DNA of 53,478 bases from JABMPO01 sp964539785 (GTDB lineage Bacteria; Fidelibacterota; Marinisomatia; Marinisomatales; TCS56), in the NCBI GenBank assembly GCA_964539785.1, contig CAZIJQ010000010.1, positions 1 to 53,478 on the forward strand, read 5' to 3'. This document shows positions 26,235 through 35,532 of this stretch, one piece after another. The position numbers and the translations under genes are program-made. Under the pieces are notes generated by a model. It made no database searches. It had not been told where the DNA came from and saw nothing but the letters and a program-made list of their open reading frames with translations. Each line of letters begins with the position of its first letter. Positions within the stretch are counted from its first letter, which is position 1.

Positions 26235-27179
26235 ATGTTTAAAGATATCCAATCGGCTGCTCAGCGACTTGCCGGCATAATAAACACAACACCAGTGCTG
26301 GAATCGCGCACTTTGAATGCCCGTGCCGGTGGGTCTATATTCCTGAAATGTGAAAATTTTCAGCGTACCGGTGCCTTTAAGCTGCGGGGTGCTTACAACG
26401 CGATTTCACTATTATCAGCCGCTGAAAAAGCACGGGGTGTGTTGACTTACTCATCCGGAAATCATGCCCAGGCCGTGGCGTTGGTTGGTCAATTGCTGGG
26501 GGTTAAAACAACGATTGTGATGCCCCAGAATGCCCCGCTGATCAAACGAGCAGCCACCGAAGGTTACGGCGCTCGCATAATAGACTATGACCCAAATGAA
26601 ATCACCCGCGAAGAACTGGCCCAGGAAATCCAATCCAGGAACGGCCAGACCCTGATCCCGCCCTATGATCATCGCCACATTGTGGCCGGTCAGGGTACGG
26701 TAGCACTGGAATTAATTGGGAAGGTCAGCGAACTTGATTTACTGCTGGCACCCTGCGGTGGCGGTGGTCTGTTGAGTGGTTCGGCTATTGCGACAAAAGG
26801 ATTACTGCCGAATTGTAAGGTTGTTGGTGTTGAGCCAAAACTGGCTGATGACGCTACCAAGTCTTTCCGAACCGGCAAATTGCATTCAGTTCATAATCCG
26901 CCCACAATCGCCGACGGCACTCGAACACCATCCCTTGGGGAAATAACATTTCCATTGGTAATGAAATACGTTGATGATATGATCACCGTTAGCGAGGACG
27001 CCATCAAAGAAGCGGTGCGATTTCTATTTTATACGATGAAACTGGTTGTGGAACCATCGGGAGCGCTGGGAATAGCAGCACTACTCACCGGGAAAACTGC
27101 GGCGGCACCCCGCACCGGAGTTATTATCAGCGGTGGCAATATTGATGGTGACACGATGATAAATATTTTACGTTCATAA
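26235..27179 (+). CDS. Threonine/serine dehydratase or serine racemase (PLP fold type II)
   Basis: This is a PLP-dependent enzyme of the tryptophan-synthase-beta superfamily. The Schiff-base Lys49 is in RTGAFKLRGA, the asparagine-loop is SSGNHAQAVA and the phosphate-binding glycine loop is APCGGGGLLSG. At 314 residues it lacks the C-terminal ACT-like regulatory domain of biosynthetic IlvA. It is thus a catabolic-type threonine ammonia-lyase or a serine racemase, which sequence alone does not separate. The adjacent gene encodes a D-amino-acid-aminotransferase-like enzyme, which slightly favours a D-amino-acid role. The 244-base gap before it (25991-26234) shows nothing I can name. Confidence 0.88.
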   Translation: MFKDIQSAAQRLAGIINTTPVLESRTLNARAGGSIFLKCENFQRTGAFKLRGAYNAISLLSAAEKARGVLTYSSGNHAQAVALVGQLLGVKTTIVMPQNAPLIKRAATEGYGARIIDYDPNEITREELAQEIQSRNGQTLIPPYDHRHIVAGQGTVALELIGKVSELDLLLAPCGGGGLLSGSAIATKGLLPNCKVVGVEPKLADDATKSFRTGKLHSVHNPPTIADGTRTPSLGEITFPLVMKYVDDMITVSEDAIKEAVRFLFYTMKLVVEPSGALGIAALLTGKTAAAPRTGVIISGGNIDGDTMINILRS

Positions 27180-27248
27180 TTCATAATTTAAATGGAAATT
27201 CGTCGCTTATCGTGGAGAATATTTTAACAGTTTTAGCAAGGATTTTCA

Positions 27249-28154
27249 ATGACAGTTTATTTTAATAACAGTTTTGTTCCAGATTCAGATCAGCACAGTT
27301 TGCCGGTTGAAGAAACGTATTTCATGGATAAGGACGCCGTACGAATCGCACCCGATGACCGTGGTTTTACCTTCGGTGATGGCATTTATGAAGTCTTGAA
27401 AGCTTATTCGGGAAAAATATTTGCTGAACAAATGCACCTTTCACGCCTCGCAAATAGCCTGGCAGCCATTCGTATACCTGACTTTGATAATGCCAGTCTG
27501 ATCCCGATTATGCAATCCTTGCTAGAACGCAATAATCTAGATCAATCGGACGCCAAAATATATATCCAGATCACTCGTGGTGATGCCCCCCGGGATCATG
27601 CCTTTCCCAAAATGGGTTTACCTTTGACAGTCTTCATATCCGCTGGACCAGTCAAGCGAAAATCCAGCTTGATTGAATCCGGAGTTAAAGCGATTTTAAC
27701 TGATGATATCCGCTGGAGCCGTTGCGACATTAAACAAATCGGCCTGCTGGCCGGTGTGTTGGCCAACCAGGAAGCCAAAGAAGCAAGCGCTTACGAGACT
27801 CTTTTTGTACGGGATGGGTTTATCACTGAAGGAACCCATACCAATTTTTGTGCGCTAATAGATGGCGTGTTGCATACTCACCCGGCTAATAATTACATCT
27901 TACCCGGTGTGACCCGAGCCGTAGTGATTGACATTTGCAGCGAATTGAACATTCCAGTAGTCGAAGAACCCATTGCAGCCACTGACCTCCAACAAACAAT
28001 TTCTGATGGTGCCGACATTGAATGTATGGTTCTTGGAACGATTACCGAAATAATGCCCATTATCCAAATCAACGATTTGCTAATTGGTAACCGCAAACCT
28101 GGAAAACTGACCAGAAAGATCATTTCAAACTTTCAAGAAAGAACAGCCAATTAA
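27249..28154 (+). CDS. dat: Class IV aminotransferase, D-amino-acid transaminase type
   Basis: This fold-type IV PLP aminotransferase has the D-AAT-like start RGFTFGDGIYEVLKAYSGK. The catalytic Lys162 is in RCDIKQIGLLAGVLANQ and the cofactor loop is EGTHTNFCALIDG. These match D-alanine transaminase more closely than branched-chain transaminases, because RCDIK is the D-AAT lysine context. It would make D-glutamate or D-alanine for peptidoglycan. It follows the dehydratase/racemase gene by 69 bases on the same strand. Confidence 0.82.
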   Translation: MTVYFNNSFVPDSDQHSLPVEETYFMDKDAVRIAPDDRGFTFGDGIYEVLKAYSGKIFAEQMHLSRLANSLAAIRIPDFDNASLIPIMQSLLERNNLDQSDAKIYIQITRGDAPRDHAFPKMGLPLTVFISAGPVKRKSSLIESGVKAILTDDIRWSRCDIKQIGLLAGVLANQEAKEASAYETLFVRDGFITEGTHTNFCALIDGVLHTHPANNYILPGVTRAVVIDICSELNIPVVEEPIAATDLQQTISDGADIECMVLGTITEIMPIIQINDLLIGNRKPGKLTRKIISNFQERTAN

Positions 28155-28211
28155 TAGTGTACAGATTAAATTATTTGATTTAGTGATTGGCTTATCCATT
28201 GGCAGGTTAAT

Positions 28212-28754
28212 TTGAACCGCCTGGCAATTTTCTCAAATCCGATCATTTCCGGTAAGATTTTCTTTATCCTGCTAATTATTACTTTAGTTCTATTATTCGG
28301 TATGAATTCGATCAACAGTCACTTGATCAATGATCAAGTACCTAATGGGATTGTTTCATTGGAGTTGGCTGGTTCAATTACTAATGCAGAATTAATACTA
28401 GCTTCCTGGGACAAATCAGCTCAGTTCCAGGCCGGACTCAGTATGGGCCTGGATTTTTTATTCCTGATAGCCTACTCGATCACAATAGCTTTGGGTTGTT
28501 TGCTGGTTATAAAGAATTCCAGTATTTTTATCCAAAAAATTGGACTGTGGCTGGCTGTCAGTCAATTTCTGGCCGCGGGATTGGATGTAATTGAAAACCT
28601 GGCAATGATTAAACTTCTGGCCGGGTCAACCCGGGATATCCTGCCTGCTATTGCCTACAGGTGTGCAATTCCAAAATTTATAATTATACTTGCCGGTTTA
28701 GTTTTTTTACTGGCCGGAGCTTTGAAACTAATTTTCATCCGCCTACTAAAATAA
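28212..28754 (+). CDS. Four-helix membrane protein, unknown function
   Basis: I do not recognise a named family. The start is TTG 28212 with a modest AGG site. The 180 residues contain a helix at about 14-31, an extracytoplasmic loop (32-72), and three further helices at about 73-97, 103-125 and 148-175. No catalytic or metal motif is evident. It is co-directional with its neighbours, 57 bases after the aminotransferase gene. Confidence 0.6.
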   Translation: MNRLAIFSNPIISGKIFFILLIITLVLLFGMNSINSHLINDQVPNGIVSLELAGSITNAELILASWDKSAQFQAGLSMGLDFLFLIAYSITIALGCLLVIKNSSIFIQKIGLWLAVSQFLAAGLDVIENLAMIKLLAGSTRDILPAIAYRCAIPKFIIILAGLVFLLAGALKLIFIRLLK

Positions 28755-28809
28755 AACTTCCATTATTAATTCCGGCTTTGTAATCTGATGCAAATTTTGC
28801 GAGGCTTTT

Positions 28810-29319
28810 ATGACTTCAAAAAAGAATAATATTCCTGCCCTACTCCTAATCGGAATCGGAATTATCCTGCTATTGCTAAATTTTTCTTCCGGTTATTTAA
28901 TTAGTAATGCCTGGTGGTTGATTTTCTTCATTCTGGCCACGGGATTTTTTCTTCCGGCATTTATCTGGCCCAAATCACGCGAGGGACTGTCCGCTCTGTT
29001 TATACCCGGCACGATTATGGCCTCCCTGGGATTAATTTTTTTGTATAATGTTACCACCGATGACTGGGGATCGTGGGCTTATATGTGGACCTTATTACCC
29101 TGTGCCGCCGGTTTGGGAATATATACGGCCGCTAAATTTGGAAAATGGGAGAGAGGTGTAGCACAGGTTGGTATCTGGATCATGGGTTTCAGCCTGGCCG
29201 CATTCCTTTTATTCAGTGGGCGGATAATTAAGACAGTTGGCGCAGTGATTCTGATTTTAATCGGTATCCGAATGATTAGGCAGAAGAATTCTGTAAACGA
29301 TCAAGAAAGTAGTGCTTGA
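28810..29319 (+). CDS. Small polytopic membrane protein, unknown function
   Basis: The 169-residue protein has about five hydrophobic helices (10-25, 30-50, 63-80, 88-105, 115-155) and a polar C-terminal tail. The pattern of a short Lys-rich start followed by paired GIGIILLLLNF-like helices resembles the LiaF/DUF5668 type of envelope-stress membrane proteins. The match is too weak to name. It follows the previous membrane-protein gene by 55 bases. Confidence 0.6.
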   Translation: MTSKKNNIPALLLIGIGIILLLLNFSSGYLISNAWWLIFFILATGFFLPAFIWPKSREGLSALFIPGTIMASLGLIFLYNVTTDDWGSWAYMWTLLPCAAGLGIYTAAKFGKWERGVAQVGIWIMGFSLAAFLLFSGRIIKTVGAVILILIGIRMIRQKNSVNDQESSA

Positions 29320-29446
29320 TTTCCCGTTCTGCTACCACACACCCATTTGCATTTTCGTGAATCGAATCACAAATTTGCATAGTAGTGTCATTTTCAATTA
29401 AGTAATTATCATTAATATTTTCGTCCTATCTTGGAGCTTAAAAATA

Positions 29447-30033
29447 ATGAAATACATTAATTTAATCTTAATCGTTTTTCTGATTTGGGGATGTGCCGGC
29501 AGTAAAATCCCCGATGGAATAAATCCAATCTATTACCCCAGTGGCAACCTGAAAGCTGAAGTAACCTATCTTAAAGGTAAAAAAGACGGCTCAGCAAAAG
29601 AATATTACGAAAACGGAAAATTAAAAGCGGAATACGAATATCGCACTGACCAATTGCAAGGCTCTACGATCCATTATTTAATAATGAAAGAAATACTGTG
29701 ATGAAACGCTTGAATTACAGCGCGGGACTAAAAAATGGTCCGGCGGTTGAATATTACTCCGATGGAATCCGCAAATGGGAAGGCAATTACGTCGATGATC
29801 AATTGAGCGGTTTTGTAATCTCATATTTTGAAAACGGAAGTAAAAAGGAAGAAGCCAATTTTTCTTTGGGACGTAAGCACGAATTGGTTAAAACTTATTT
29901 TCCTAACGGTCACGTTAAAACCGAGGAAATCTGGGTAAATAATAATAAAGCTCAAATTAAATGGTTCAATATGGATGGTACAATCAGATATGTGCAGGAA
30001 TTTGATATACCCGTCGTTGAAGAAGAAGATTGA
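29447..30033 (+). pseudogene. MORN-variant repeat lipoprotein gene split by a single-base frameshift
   Basis: Two adjoining frames, 29447-29701 and 29698-30033, read as one protein. The first starts with a lipoprotein-like signal (IVFLIWGCAG) and has MORN_2-type repeats such as YYPSGNLKAEVTYLKGKKDG and YYENGKLKAEYEY. The second continues the same repeat (EYYSDGIRKWEG, YFENGSKKEEANF, YFPNGHVKTEEIW). At about 29673-29680 the frame breaks inside a TTT run. Adding one T gives a seamless repeat (HYFNNERN). It is thus one gene of about 195 codons with a 1-base deletion, a phase-variable tract or a sequencing error. Proteins of this repeat type are often surface lipoproteins of unknown role. Confidence 0.65.
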
Positions 30034-30034
30034 T

Positions 30035-30394
30035 TTGACTGCTCTGGACCATATTGAAAAATTTATTTTGGATAAACCGGGATCGGTCCGGGAGCAGCCA
30101 TTTGGACCAGAAGTTTTAGTTTATAAACTCAGTGGAAAAATATTTGCTCTGATAGCCTGGGAAAAAAGTCCGCTGACAATCTCACTAAAATGTGCACCGG
30201 ACAATGCCCTTTTTCTACGCTTGAAATATGCGGAAGTCAATCCGGGATATCATTTGAATAAAAAACACTGGAATACAGTAACATTGAACGGTACTATTCC
30301 CAGCAATGCGATCAAAGAAATGATAAATGAATCCTCTGACCTGATATTATCTTCGCTTAGTAAAAAACTGCGTGATAATATCAAACGGAATTGA
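30035..30394 (+). CDS. MmcQ/YjbR family protein
   Basis: This small protein (119 residues from TTG 30035) has the YjbR-type double-wing fold: KPGSVREQPFGPEVLVYKLSGKIFAL, then the SLKCAPDNALFLRLKY region and NKKHWNTVTLNGTIP, ending in the helix that carries SDLILSSLSKK. YjbR proteins are DNA-binding-like, with no settled function. The start is selected from a GAAGAAG site and the position of the first conserved helix. The frame extends upstream over the lipoprotein gene. Confidence 0.75.
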   Translation: MTALDHIEKFILDKPGSVREQPFGPEVLVYKLSGKIFALIAWEKSPLTISLKCAPDNALFLRLKYAEVNPGYHLNKKHWNTVTLNGTIPSNAIKEMINESSDLILSSLSKKLRDNIKRN

Positions 30395-31684
30395 TTAGCG
30401 GAACTCCTTGATTACTTTTTGAACTATATCCTTATGCACCATGACTGTACACATTTTTAATTTGATATAATCCTCGCGGTAAAAATAATAACCGGGGAAT
30501 TGTCCTTTGTGTCCACCGCTGCCAGAATCCTTAATAAGATACCAATGATCTTTTCCAATTTTATCATATCCAACCACATGAATCCCATGATCATCGGCGG
30601 TGGATTCATTATACATTCGCAGTTCGCGTGAGGCCTGATTAATTAGCTCCCGGGGAATATCAAATTCGGGAATAATCGCTGCATCCTCCATACCCTCAAT
30701 TCCGGGTTCTGAGACATCTCCGCCCAATAAAACGGAATAGCCGGATTTAATGGCCGTTTGTACAATCTTGTTGAATTGATCAAGGGGAACATTGTAATAA
30801 TCAGTACTGCGCCACCAGTTATCGGGTACCTCAAACTCACAATATTCATAAAAAGGATGTTTTAGAGTGGACAGCAAAGCCACATAGTCATCCACTTCCA
30901 ACCACAGTACTTCCTCCAAAAATTCCGGTGGGGTATATTCAACTCCCTCATAGATGAAATGACTTGGGATTGGGCCAAGATAGCGATCCATAATTACACT
31001 GATCGAATTCTTTACCAATTCCTCGTCCCAATAATCCTGATCATTTATCCAGTCAAGGTAATTTTTTATTTCTGTGAACATGGAACTATGATCAAATTTG
31101 CCATCGAAGGATGTTACACCGGGATAGATTGCACGAGGCACAGCTCCAAATTTTTTCCAGATACGGGTCACAGCATTTGCTTCCGATCCCTGTCCAAAAA
31201 ACATATCTCCGCGCCGATCAATATAATGGCCTGCTTTCAGTAAATATTCCTGGTAAACCGTATACATTTCCGACAACCTGATCTGCTTCCCATACTGGCG
31301 GTTGATCTCTGATTCCAAAAATGACGTGGTACTGAAACTCCAGCAAGTGCCCGTAAGATACTGGCGGGTTGGTGGGAAATGCCACACTTGTGTAAAATCA
31401 TCCGGCGAGGTTGGTTTTTTTATATTCGACCAATCAATTGCCAGTATTAATTGCTCATCTTTTTCCTGTTCGGACTTGATTTCCTGTTCATCTCTGATTT
31501 GATCAGTTATCTGGTCCAGGGAATCCCGATCCGCTTTGTTTGCATCTTTCATCTCTTTCAACACCGGATCGTATTGGACATTGCGATATTTCAAGTCCTG
31601 CCCCTGCAAAGTTAAAACGGCAAAAAAGAAAAAGATCAGATAGCTAAGGTCGATTACTTTTCTGAACATAGATACAGTCCTCAT
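30395..31684 (-). CDS. Exported papain-like (C1 family) cysteine peptidase
   Basis: A signal peptide (about residues 9-28) is followed by a charged coiled region (35-75). The catalytic domain follows: the nucleophile is in GTCWSFSTTSFLESEI, and the His is in DDHGIHVVGYDK. The position of the third catalytic residue reads YLIKDSGSGG, with Asp where papain and bleomycin hydrolase have Asn, and without the usual Trp. The protein resembles bacterial aminopeptidase C-like enzymes of Bacteroidota. Activity may be altered, because Asn orients the His. It converges with the YjbR gene and abuts it. Confidence 0.82.
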   Translation of the reverse strand: MRTVSMFRKVIDLSYLIFFFFAVLTLQGQDLKYRNVQYDPVLKEMKDANKADRDSLDQITDQIRDEQEIKSEQEKDEQLILAIDWSNIKKPTSPDDFTQVWHFPPTRQYLTGTCWSFSTTSFLESEINRQYGKQIRLSEMYTVYQEYLLKAGHYIDRRGDMFFGQGSEANAVTRIWKKFGAVPRAIYPGVTSFDGKFDHSSMFTEIKNYLDWINDQDYWDEELVKNSISVIMDRYLGPIPSHFIYEGVEYTPPEFLEEVLWLEVDDYVALLSTLKHPFYEYCEFEVPDNWWRSTDYYNVPLDQFNKIVQTAIKSGYSVLLGGDVSEPGIEGMEDAAIIPEFDIPRELINQASRELRMYNESTADDHGIHVVGYDKIGKDHWYLIKDSGSGGHKGQFPGYYFYREDYIKLKMCTVMVHKDIVQKVIKEFR

Positions 31685-31722
31685 GGGTTGATTAATTTAT
31701 GGTAAATTAAAACCAAACCGAT

Positions 31723-33855
31723 TTACCGGTGAACCCGGCACCTTCGCGTTGGTTCGGTACCCCGCTTGAACAATTCTTTTTCCAACGGACAATATTGGGT
31801 TGGTAAATCTTTGGTCACAGAGCAGATTTCAATTTCCAAAATACCTGCCGGGCGCTCAAAAGCCATAGACTTCAGTTCGGTTTTCAGAGAATCATAGGCT
31901 GTACGCATAAATCGCGCCCAAGCCGGTAAAGCAGCCTTATTTCCAAATTGTTCATGACCCAGACTGACCTGCGGATCATCCATTCCAAACCATACGCCAG
32001 CGGCCAATTGTGGTGTAAACCCTACAAACCAGGCGTCGGTGTAACCCTGGGTCGTTCCCGTTTTACCGGCTGCCGGCTGGTAAAACAAATATTTCCAGCG
32101 GGTCGACCCTCCGGTACCTTTATCCAGCACGGTCTGCATCAAATTCGTCATCAGGTAAGCAGTTTCGGCACTGAGAGCTTCTTCCTGTTCAGGAAGATAT
32201 TCCTTAATCGTATTACCGAAGCGATCAACGATTCTGGTAATCAGGAAAGGTTTGGAATATACGCCCTTGTATGCCAGAGTTGAGTAGGCTGCAACCGCAT
32301 CAATCATATAGACTTCTGAGGTCCCAAGCGCGATCGCATCAACAGCCCGAATTGGTGTGGTAATTCCCATTCTCTTAGCAGTACGGACAACTTCAGCGGC
32401 GGGAACCAGTTCCTGCACCATTCGAACGGAAATTAGATTCTTTGACCAACGCAGTCCATCGCGCAGGGTTGTCAGCCCCCCCGTACTATAATCATCATTA
32501 CGAGGGTTCCATTTGACCCATTGGCCATCGGCATTCTGAACATTCAAAACCACCGGCTGGTCCATAAGCTGCTTGGTGACCGGATAACCATTATCCAAAG
32601 CTGTGATATAGATAAACGGTTTAAAAACCGAACCTGGCTGCCGAGCCGCTTGAACAGCACGATTGTACTGATCCGGATAATCAGGTCTGCCACCTAACAT
32701 TGCCAGTACTGCACCGGTCTTGGGATCCATGGCCACAAACGAGCACTGCACCAGTAATTTATTACGTAACTCATCATACATGGGCAGTTGTCCCTGCATC
32801 ATCATCTTAACACTATCTTCAGGGTAAATTCCAAGATAAGCCAGACGGGAAAACTCCTCTTCATCATTAAACAAACGTTGATTCAGTACTTCCTGATTAA
32901 ACTCCAAAGACCGCGTCACCATTTCCTCGGCAATAGCTTGCAATCTGGTATCAAGAGTAGTATAAATTTTTAATCCATCACGATAAATATTAATATTCAG
33001 ATCTTCATCTTCGCGTTCAAGGATCCGGCGTACCTGCTCAGTGAAGTAGGGAGCGATTCCCTGGCTTTGTTCGGAGGTAATACTGCTTAATGAGCGAGCA
33101 CGGGCTTCGGCGTATTCATCCTGTGTAATCCGGTCCTGGTCGCGCATCAGGCGCAATACCGTATTTCTGCGGGTTCGGGAACGACTTGGATTTCGGATCG
33201 GTGAATAATTACCCGGGGATGGTAACACACCAACCAGCAGGGCTGACTCATCAAGGGTCAATTCTGAAGCATCTTTGTTGAAGAATCGTTTGCTGGCTGC
33301 CTGAACACCCCAGGTTCCATGGCCAAAATGCACGCTGTTCAGATACATTTCAAGGATTTCATTTTTTGTATAGGTTCGTTCGATCTGAATGGCAGTAATG
33401 CCTTCTTTGACCTTTCTAATCAGTGTTTTCCTAAATCCAATTGTATCGTACAGGTTACGCGCCAATTGCTGGGTAATAGAACTGAATCCGGTACTGTAGC
33501 GCATGGTCAGGGTATTCATTACCACAGCCCGGAAAAAATCTCGCATTGAGATACCCCAGTGATCATAAAATCGTTTATCTTCGGAAGCAATTGTAGCTTC
33601 GCGCATGTACCAGGGAATATTATCCAACTCTACAAATACCCGTTTCTCATAAAATAATTCATGCAGCACTTTGCCATCAGCGGAATAGATCCTGGTCACC
33701 AGATCGGGGTCATAATTTTCCAGTTGATCAAGCGAGGGAAGATCTTTAGCCAGGTAAATAATATAACCGAATACTCCACCCGCCAGCACTAATAAGACCA
33801 AGATTGAATGCAGGATGGCACGAGGCCATGATATGGATTTAAAACGCTTAAACAT
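31723..33855 (-). CDS. mrcA: Class A penicillin-binding protein (PBP1A type)
   Basis: This bifunctional peptidoglycan synthase has a single membrane anchor (about residues 15-33). The GT51 glycosyltransferase motifs are EDKRFYDHWG and SSITQQLARNLY. The transpeptidase has RQPGSVFKP (active-site Ser), SKN in RWSKNLISVRM and KTGTT. The 710-residue length is typical of PBP1A without long insertions. Two hairpin-forming repeats lie upstream, between it and fumB. It is presumably transcribed on its own or together with the peptidase gene 38 bases downstream. Confidence 0.93.
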   Translation of the reverse strand: MFKRFKSISWPRAILHSILVLLVLAGGVFGYIIYLAKDLPSLDQLENYDPDLVTRIYSADGKVLHELFYEKRVFVELDNIPWYMREATIASEDKRFYDHWGISMRDFFRAVVMNTLTMRYSTGFSSITQQLARNLYDTIGFRKTLIRKVKEGITAIQIERTYTKNEILEMYLNSVHFGHGTWGVQAASKRFFNKDASELTLDESALLVGVLPSPGNYSPIRNPSRSRTRRNTVLRLMRDQDRITQDEYAEARARSLSSITSEQSQGIAPYFTEQVRRILEREDEDLNINIYRDGLKIYTTLDTRLQAIAEEMVTRSLEFNQEVLNQRLFNDEEEFSRLAYLGIYPEDSVKMMMQGQLPMYDELRNKLLVQCSFVAMDPKTGAVLAMLGGRPDYPDQYNRAVQAARQPGSVFKPFIYITALDNGYPVTKQLMDQPVVLNVQNADGQWVKWNPRNDDYSTGGLTTLRDGLRWSKNLISVRMVQELVPAAEVVRTAKRMGITTPIRAVDAIALGTSEVYMIDAVAAYSTLAYKGVYSKPFLITRIVDRFGNTIKEYLPEQEEALSAETAYLMTNLMQTVLDKGTGGSTRWKYLFYQPAAGKTGTTQGYTDAWFVGFTPQLAAGVWFGMDDPQVSLGHEQFGNKAALPAWARFMRTAYDSLKTELKSMAFERPAGILEIEICSVTKDLPTQYCPLEKELFKRGTEPTRRCRVHR

Positions 33856-33965
33856 GGCTAAAATTTAAGCATGGCCGTATATGAAAAGTAATGTTATGAA
33901 TAGAATCGACTTGGTAATGATTTTTCCAGAAATGATATCATTCCGAACTAGTATAGTACAAAAAG

Positions 33966-33995
33966 GTAGGGACAACTCGCGCGAGTTGTCCCTAC
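33966..33995. repeat. Perfect 30-base palindrome
   Basis: GTAGGGACAACTCGC is followed directly by its exact reverse complement (15-base arms, no spacer). It lies in the 190-base gap between fumB and the PBP gene. A cruciform or hairpin could form, but there is no T-run after it on either strand, so a simple terminator is not evident. Confidence 0.6.
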
Positions 33996-34006
33996 ACGTA
34001 ATTATT

Positions 34007-34039
34007 ACTTTCCCAGACACTTAAAGTGTCCGGGAAAGT
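34007..34039 (-). terminator. Hairpin after the fumarase operon, possible terminator
   Basis: ACTTTCCCAGACACTT pairs with AAGTGTCCGGGAAAGT around a single central base, with one A/C mismatch. It is 6 bases beyond the fumB stop codon on the minus strand. The position fits a transcript end, but the downstream U-tract is poor (AATAATTA). Alternatively it is part of a repeat family like the neighbouring palindrome. Confidence 0.4.
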
Positions 34040-34045
34040 GGAAAA

Positions 34046-34624
34046 TCAGTTCCCGATTAGTTCTTTCGCTATTTTATCCGAATCGGCTTTGATTTTAGTG
34101 TGTAGAGAATTCCCGTGGGAATCCATCGTAACCACGGCCGGAAAATCTTCAACTTCCAGCACCCACATTGCTTCCGGTACACCAAATTCTTCCAGCTTGA
34201 TCACATCAGTAACTTTTTTAACCGATTTAGCCAGCAGGGTTGCCGCACCACCGATTGCATGCAAGTAGACTGCTCCAAAGTCCTTCAATCCAGCCAGGGT
34301 TTTAGGGCCCATCCCACCTTTGCCGATCACACCACGCAATTTATATTCTTTCACAACATCGGCCTGAATTGGTTCTTCGCGAATCGAAGTTGTAGGTCCG
34401 GCTGCGACAAATTTCCATTCACCATCGGTTTTTGATACAACCGGTCCGCAATGGTAGATCACAGTACCTTCCAATAATTTGCGAACATCTTCCGGTTTAT
34501 CATTGATCAGCCAGGTATGAGCCTCGTCACGGCCGGTAACCATGGTTCCAGTCAGGGCTACTTCATCGCCAACTTTCAATTGACGCGCATCAGCTTCTGT
34601 TAAGGGCAATTGTAATTTAATCAT
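34046..34624 (-). CDS. fumB: Fumarate hydratase class I, beta subunit
   Basis: This is the C-terminal half of the two-subunit, [4Fe-4S]-dependent fumarase or tartrate dehydratase family. Motifs are TGTMVTGRDEAH near residue 26, IYHCGPVV with a cysteine, GPTTSIREEP and GKGGMGPKTLAGL. The 192-residue length matches the split form of archaea, thermophiles and many anaerobes. It overlaps the alpha-subunit gene by 8 bases. Its place after korAB points to TCA-cycle function (fumarate/malate) rather than tartrate. Confidence 0.92.
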   Translation of the reverse strand: MIKLQLPLTEADARQLKVGDEVALTGTMVTGRDEAHTWLINDKPEDVRKLLEGTVIYHCGPVVSKTDGEWKFVAAGPTTSIREEPIQADVVKEYKLRGVIGKGGMGPKTLAGLKDFGAVYLHAIGGAATLLAKSVKKVTDVIKLEEFGVPEAMWVLEVEDFPAVVTMDSHGNSLHTKIKADSDKIAKELIGN

Positions 34625-35504
34625 AGCTCACCTCGTTTTCAGTGAACAGCATTTCGTGATGACGGTCGGCCCAGCACATGTAGGCGATCGATACGAAAAA
34701 GGAAGCCGGTAAACGATGTACCGCTCCGATTTTTACTCCCAGGACAGTGGTTTTACCGCCAAATCCCAGTGGACCGATACCCAACTTATTCAAATCAACT
34801 AACAATTTTCGCTCAAGATCATCCAATTGCTGAACAGGGTTGGAGTCGCCCATTTTGCGAAATAATTGCTTCTTGGCCATAATCATTCCGGTTGCCCGGT
34901 CGCCGCCAACACCCACACCAATAACACCGGGTGCACAGCCCAATCCCTGAGCTTTATTGATGGCGTCAATGATACATTTGTAGACTCCTTCCAGATTCCG
35001 ACCGGCTTTTAGATTTGAGTTAGGTAATTTGTATTGAGTTGAAACGTTTTCACAGCCTCCGCCTTTCAAAGCTAGTTGCAGTTTAATAGCTGGTTCATCC
35101 CATTCTTCAAAATGGATGTAGGGAGCCATAACACCTGTATTATCACCAGTATTTTTTCCGGTCAGGGAATCCACCGCATTAGGACGTAAATAAGCTTTAG
35201 CCGTAGCTTGTTGAGTTGCTTCAACAATAGCCTGTTCCACTTTTCGCAGCGATAATCCCTCGGGAATAGTGACAAAATGGATATTGGTTCCGGTATCCTG
35301 ACAAATTGGTGTGCTGTCTGCTTTTGCCATGACGACATTTTTTAACATTGCTCCCAATACAGATTTAGCAGGACTGCCGGGTTCTTCATTATCCATGGCA
35401 GTTTCCATTGCAGCAATAACATCCCCAGGTAATTCAGTGGAGGTTAAACGAATTAATTCCAGGACAGCATCCCGAAATTTCTCTTTATTCAATTTGAATG
35501 CCAT
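34617..35504 (-). CDS. fumA: Fumarate hydratase class I, alpha subunit
   Basis: This subunit carries the catalytic FeS cluster. The signature PICQDTGTNIHFV holds one cluster cysteine; GGGCENVS and GCAPGVIGVGVGGDR provide the others. The start at 35504 (MAFKLNKEKF) is chosen for the GAGGTGG site 5 bases upstream; an in-frame upstream ATG at 35516 lacks one. The oxygen-sensitive cluster fits an anaerobe. It lies 28 bases after korB. Confidence 0.92.
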   Translation of the reverse strand: MAFKLNKEKFRDAVLELIRLTSTELPGDVIAAMETAMDNEEPGSPAKSVLGAMLKNVVMAKADSTPICQDTGTNIHFVTIPEGLSLRKVEQAIVEATQQATAKAYLRPNAVDSLTGKNTGDNTGVMAPYIHFEEWDEPAIKLQLALKGGGCENVSTQYKLPNSNLKAGRNLEGVYKCIIDAINKAQGLGCAPGVIGVGVGGDRATGMIMAKKQLFRKMGDSNPVQQLDDLERKLLVDLNKLGIGPLGFGGKTTVLGVKIGAVHRLPASFFVSIAYMCWADRHHEMLFTENEVSYD

Positions 35505-35532
35505 AGGCCACCTCAATTAGGATAGTAATTAG

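Noticed and set aside
29320..29446. GTGAATCGAATCAC palindrome and two ATTTGCAT copies in the gap before the lipoprotein gene
   Set aside because: They are too short and A/T-rich to separate from chance, with no regulator nearby.
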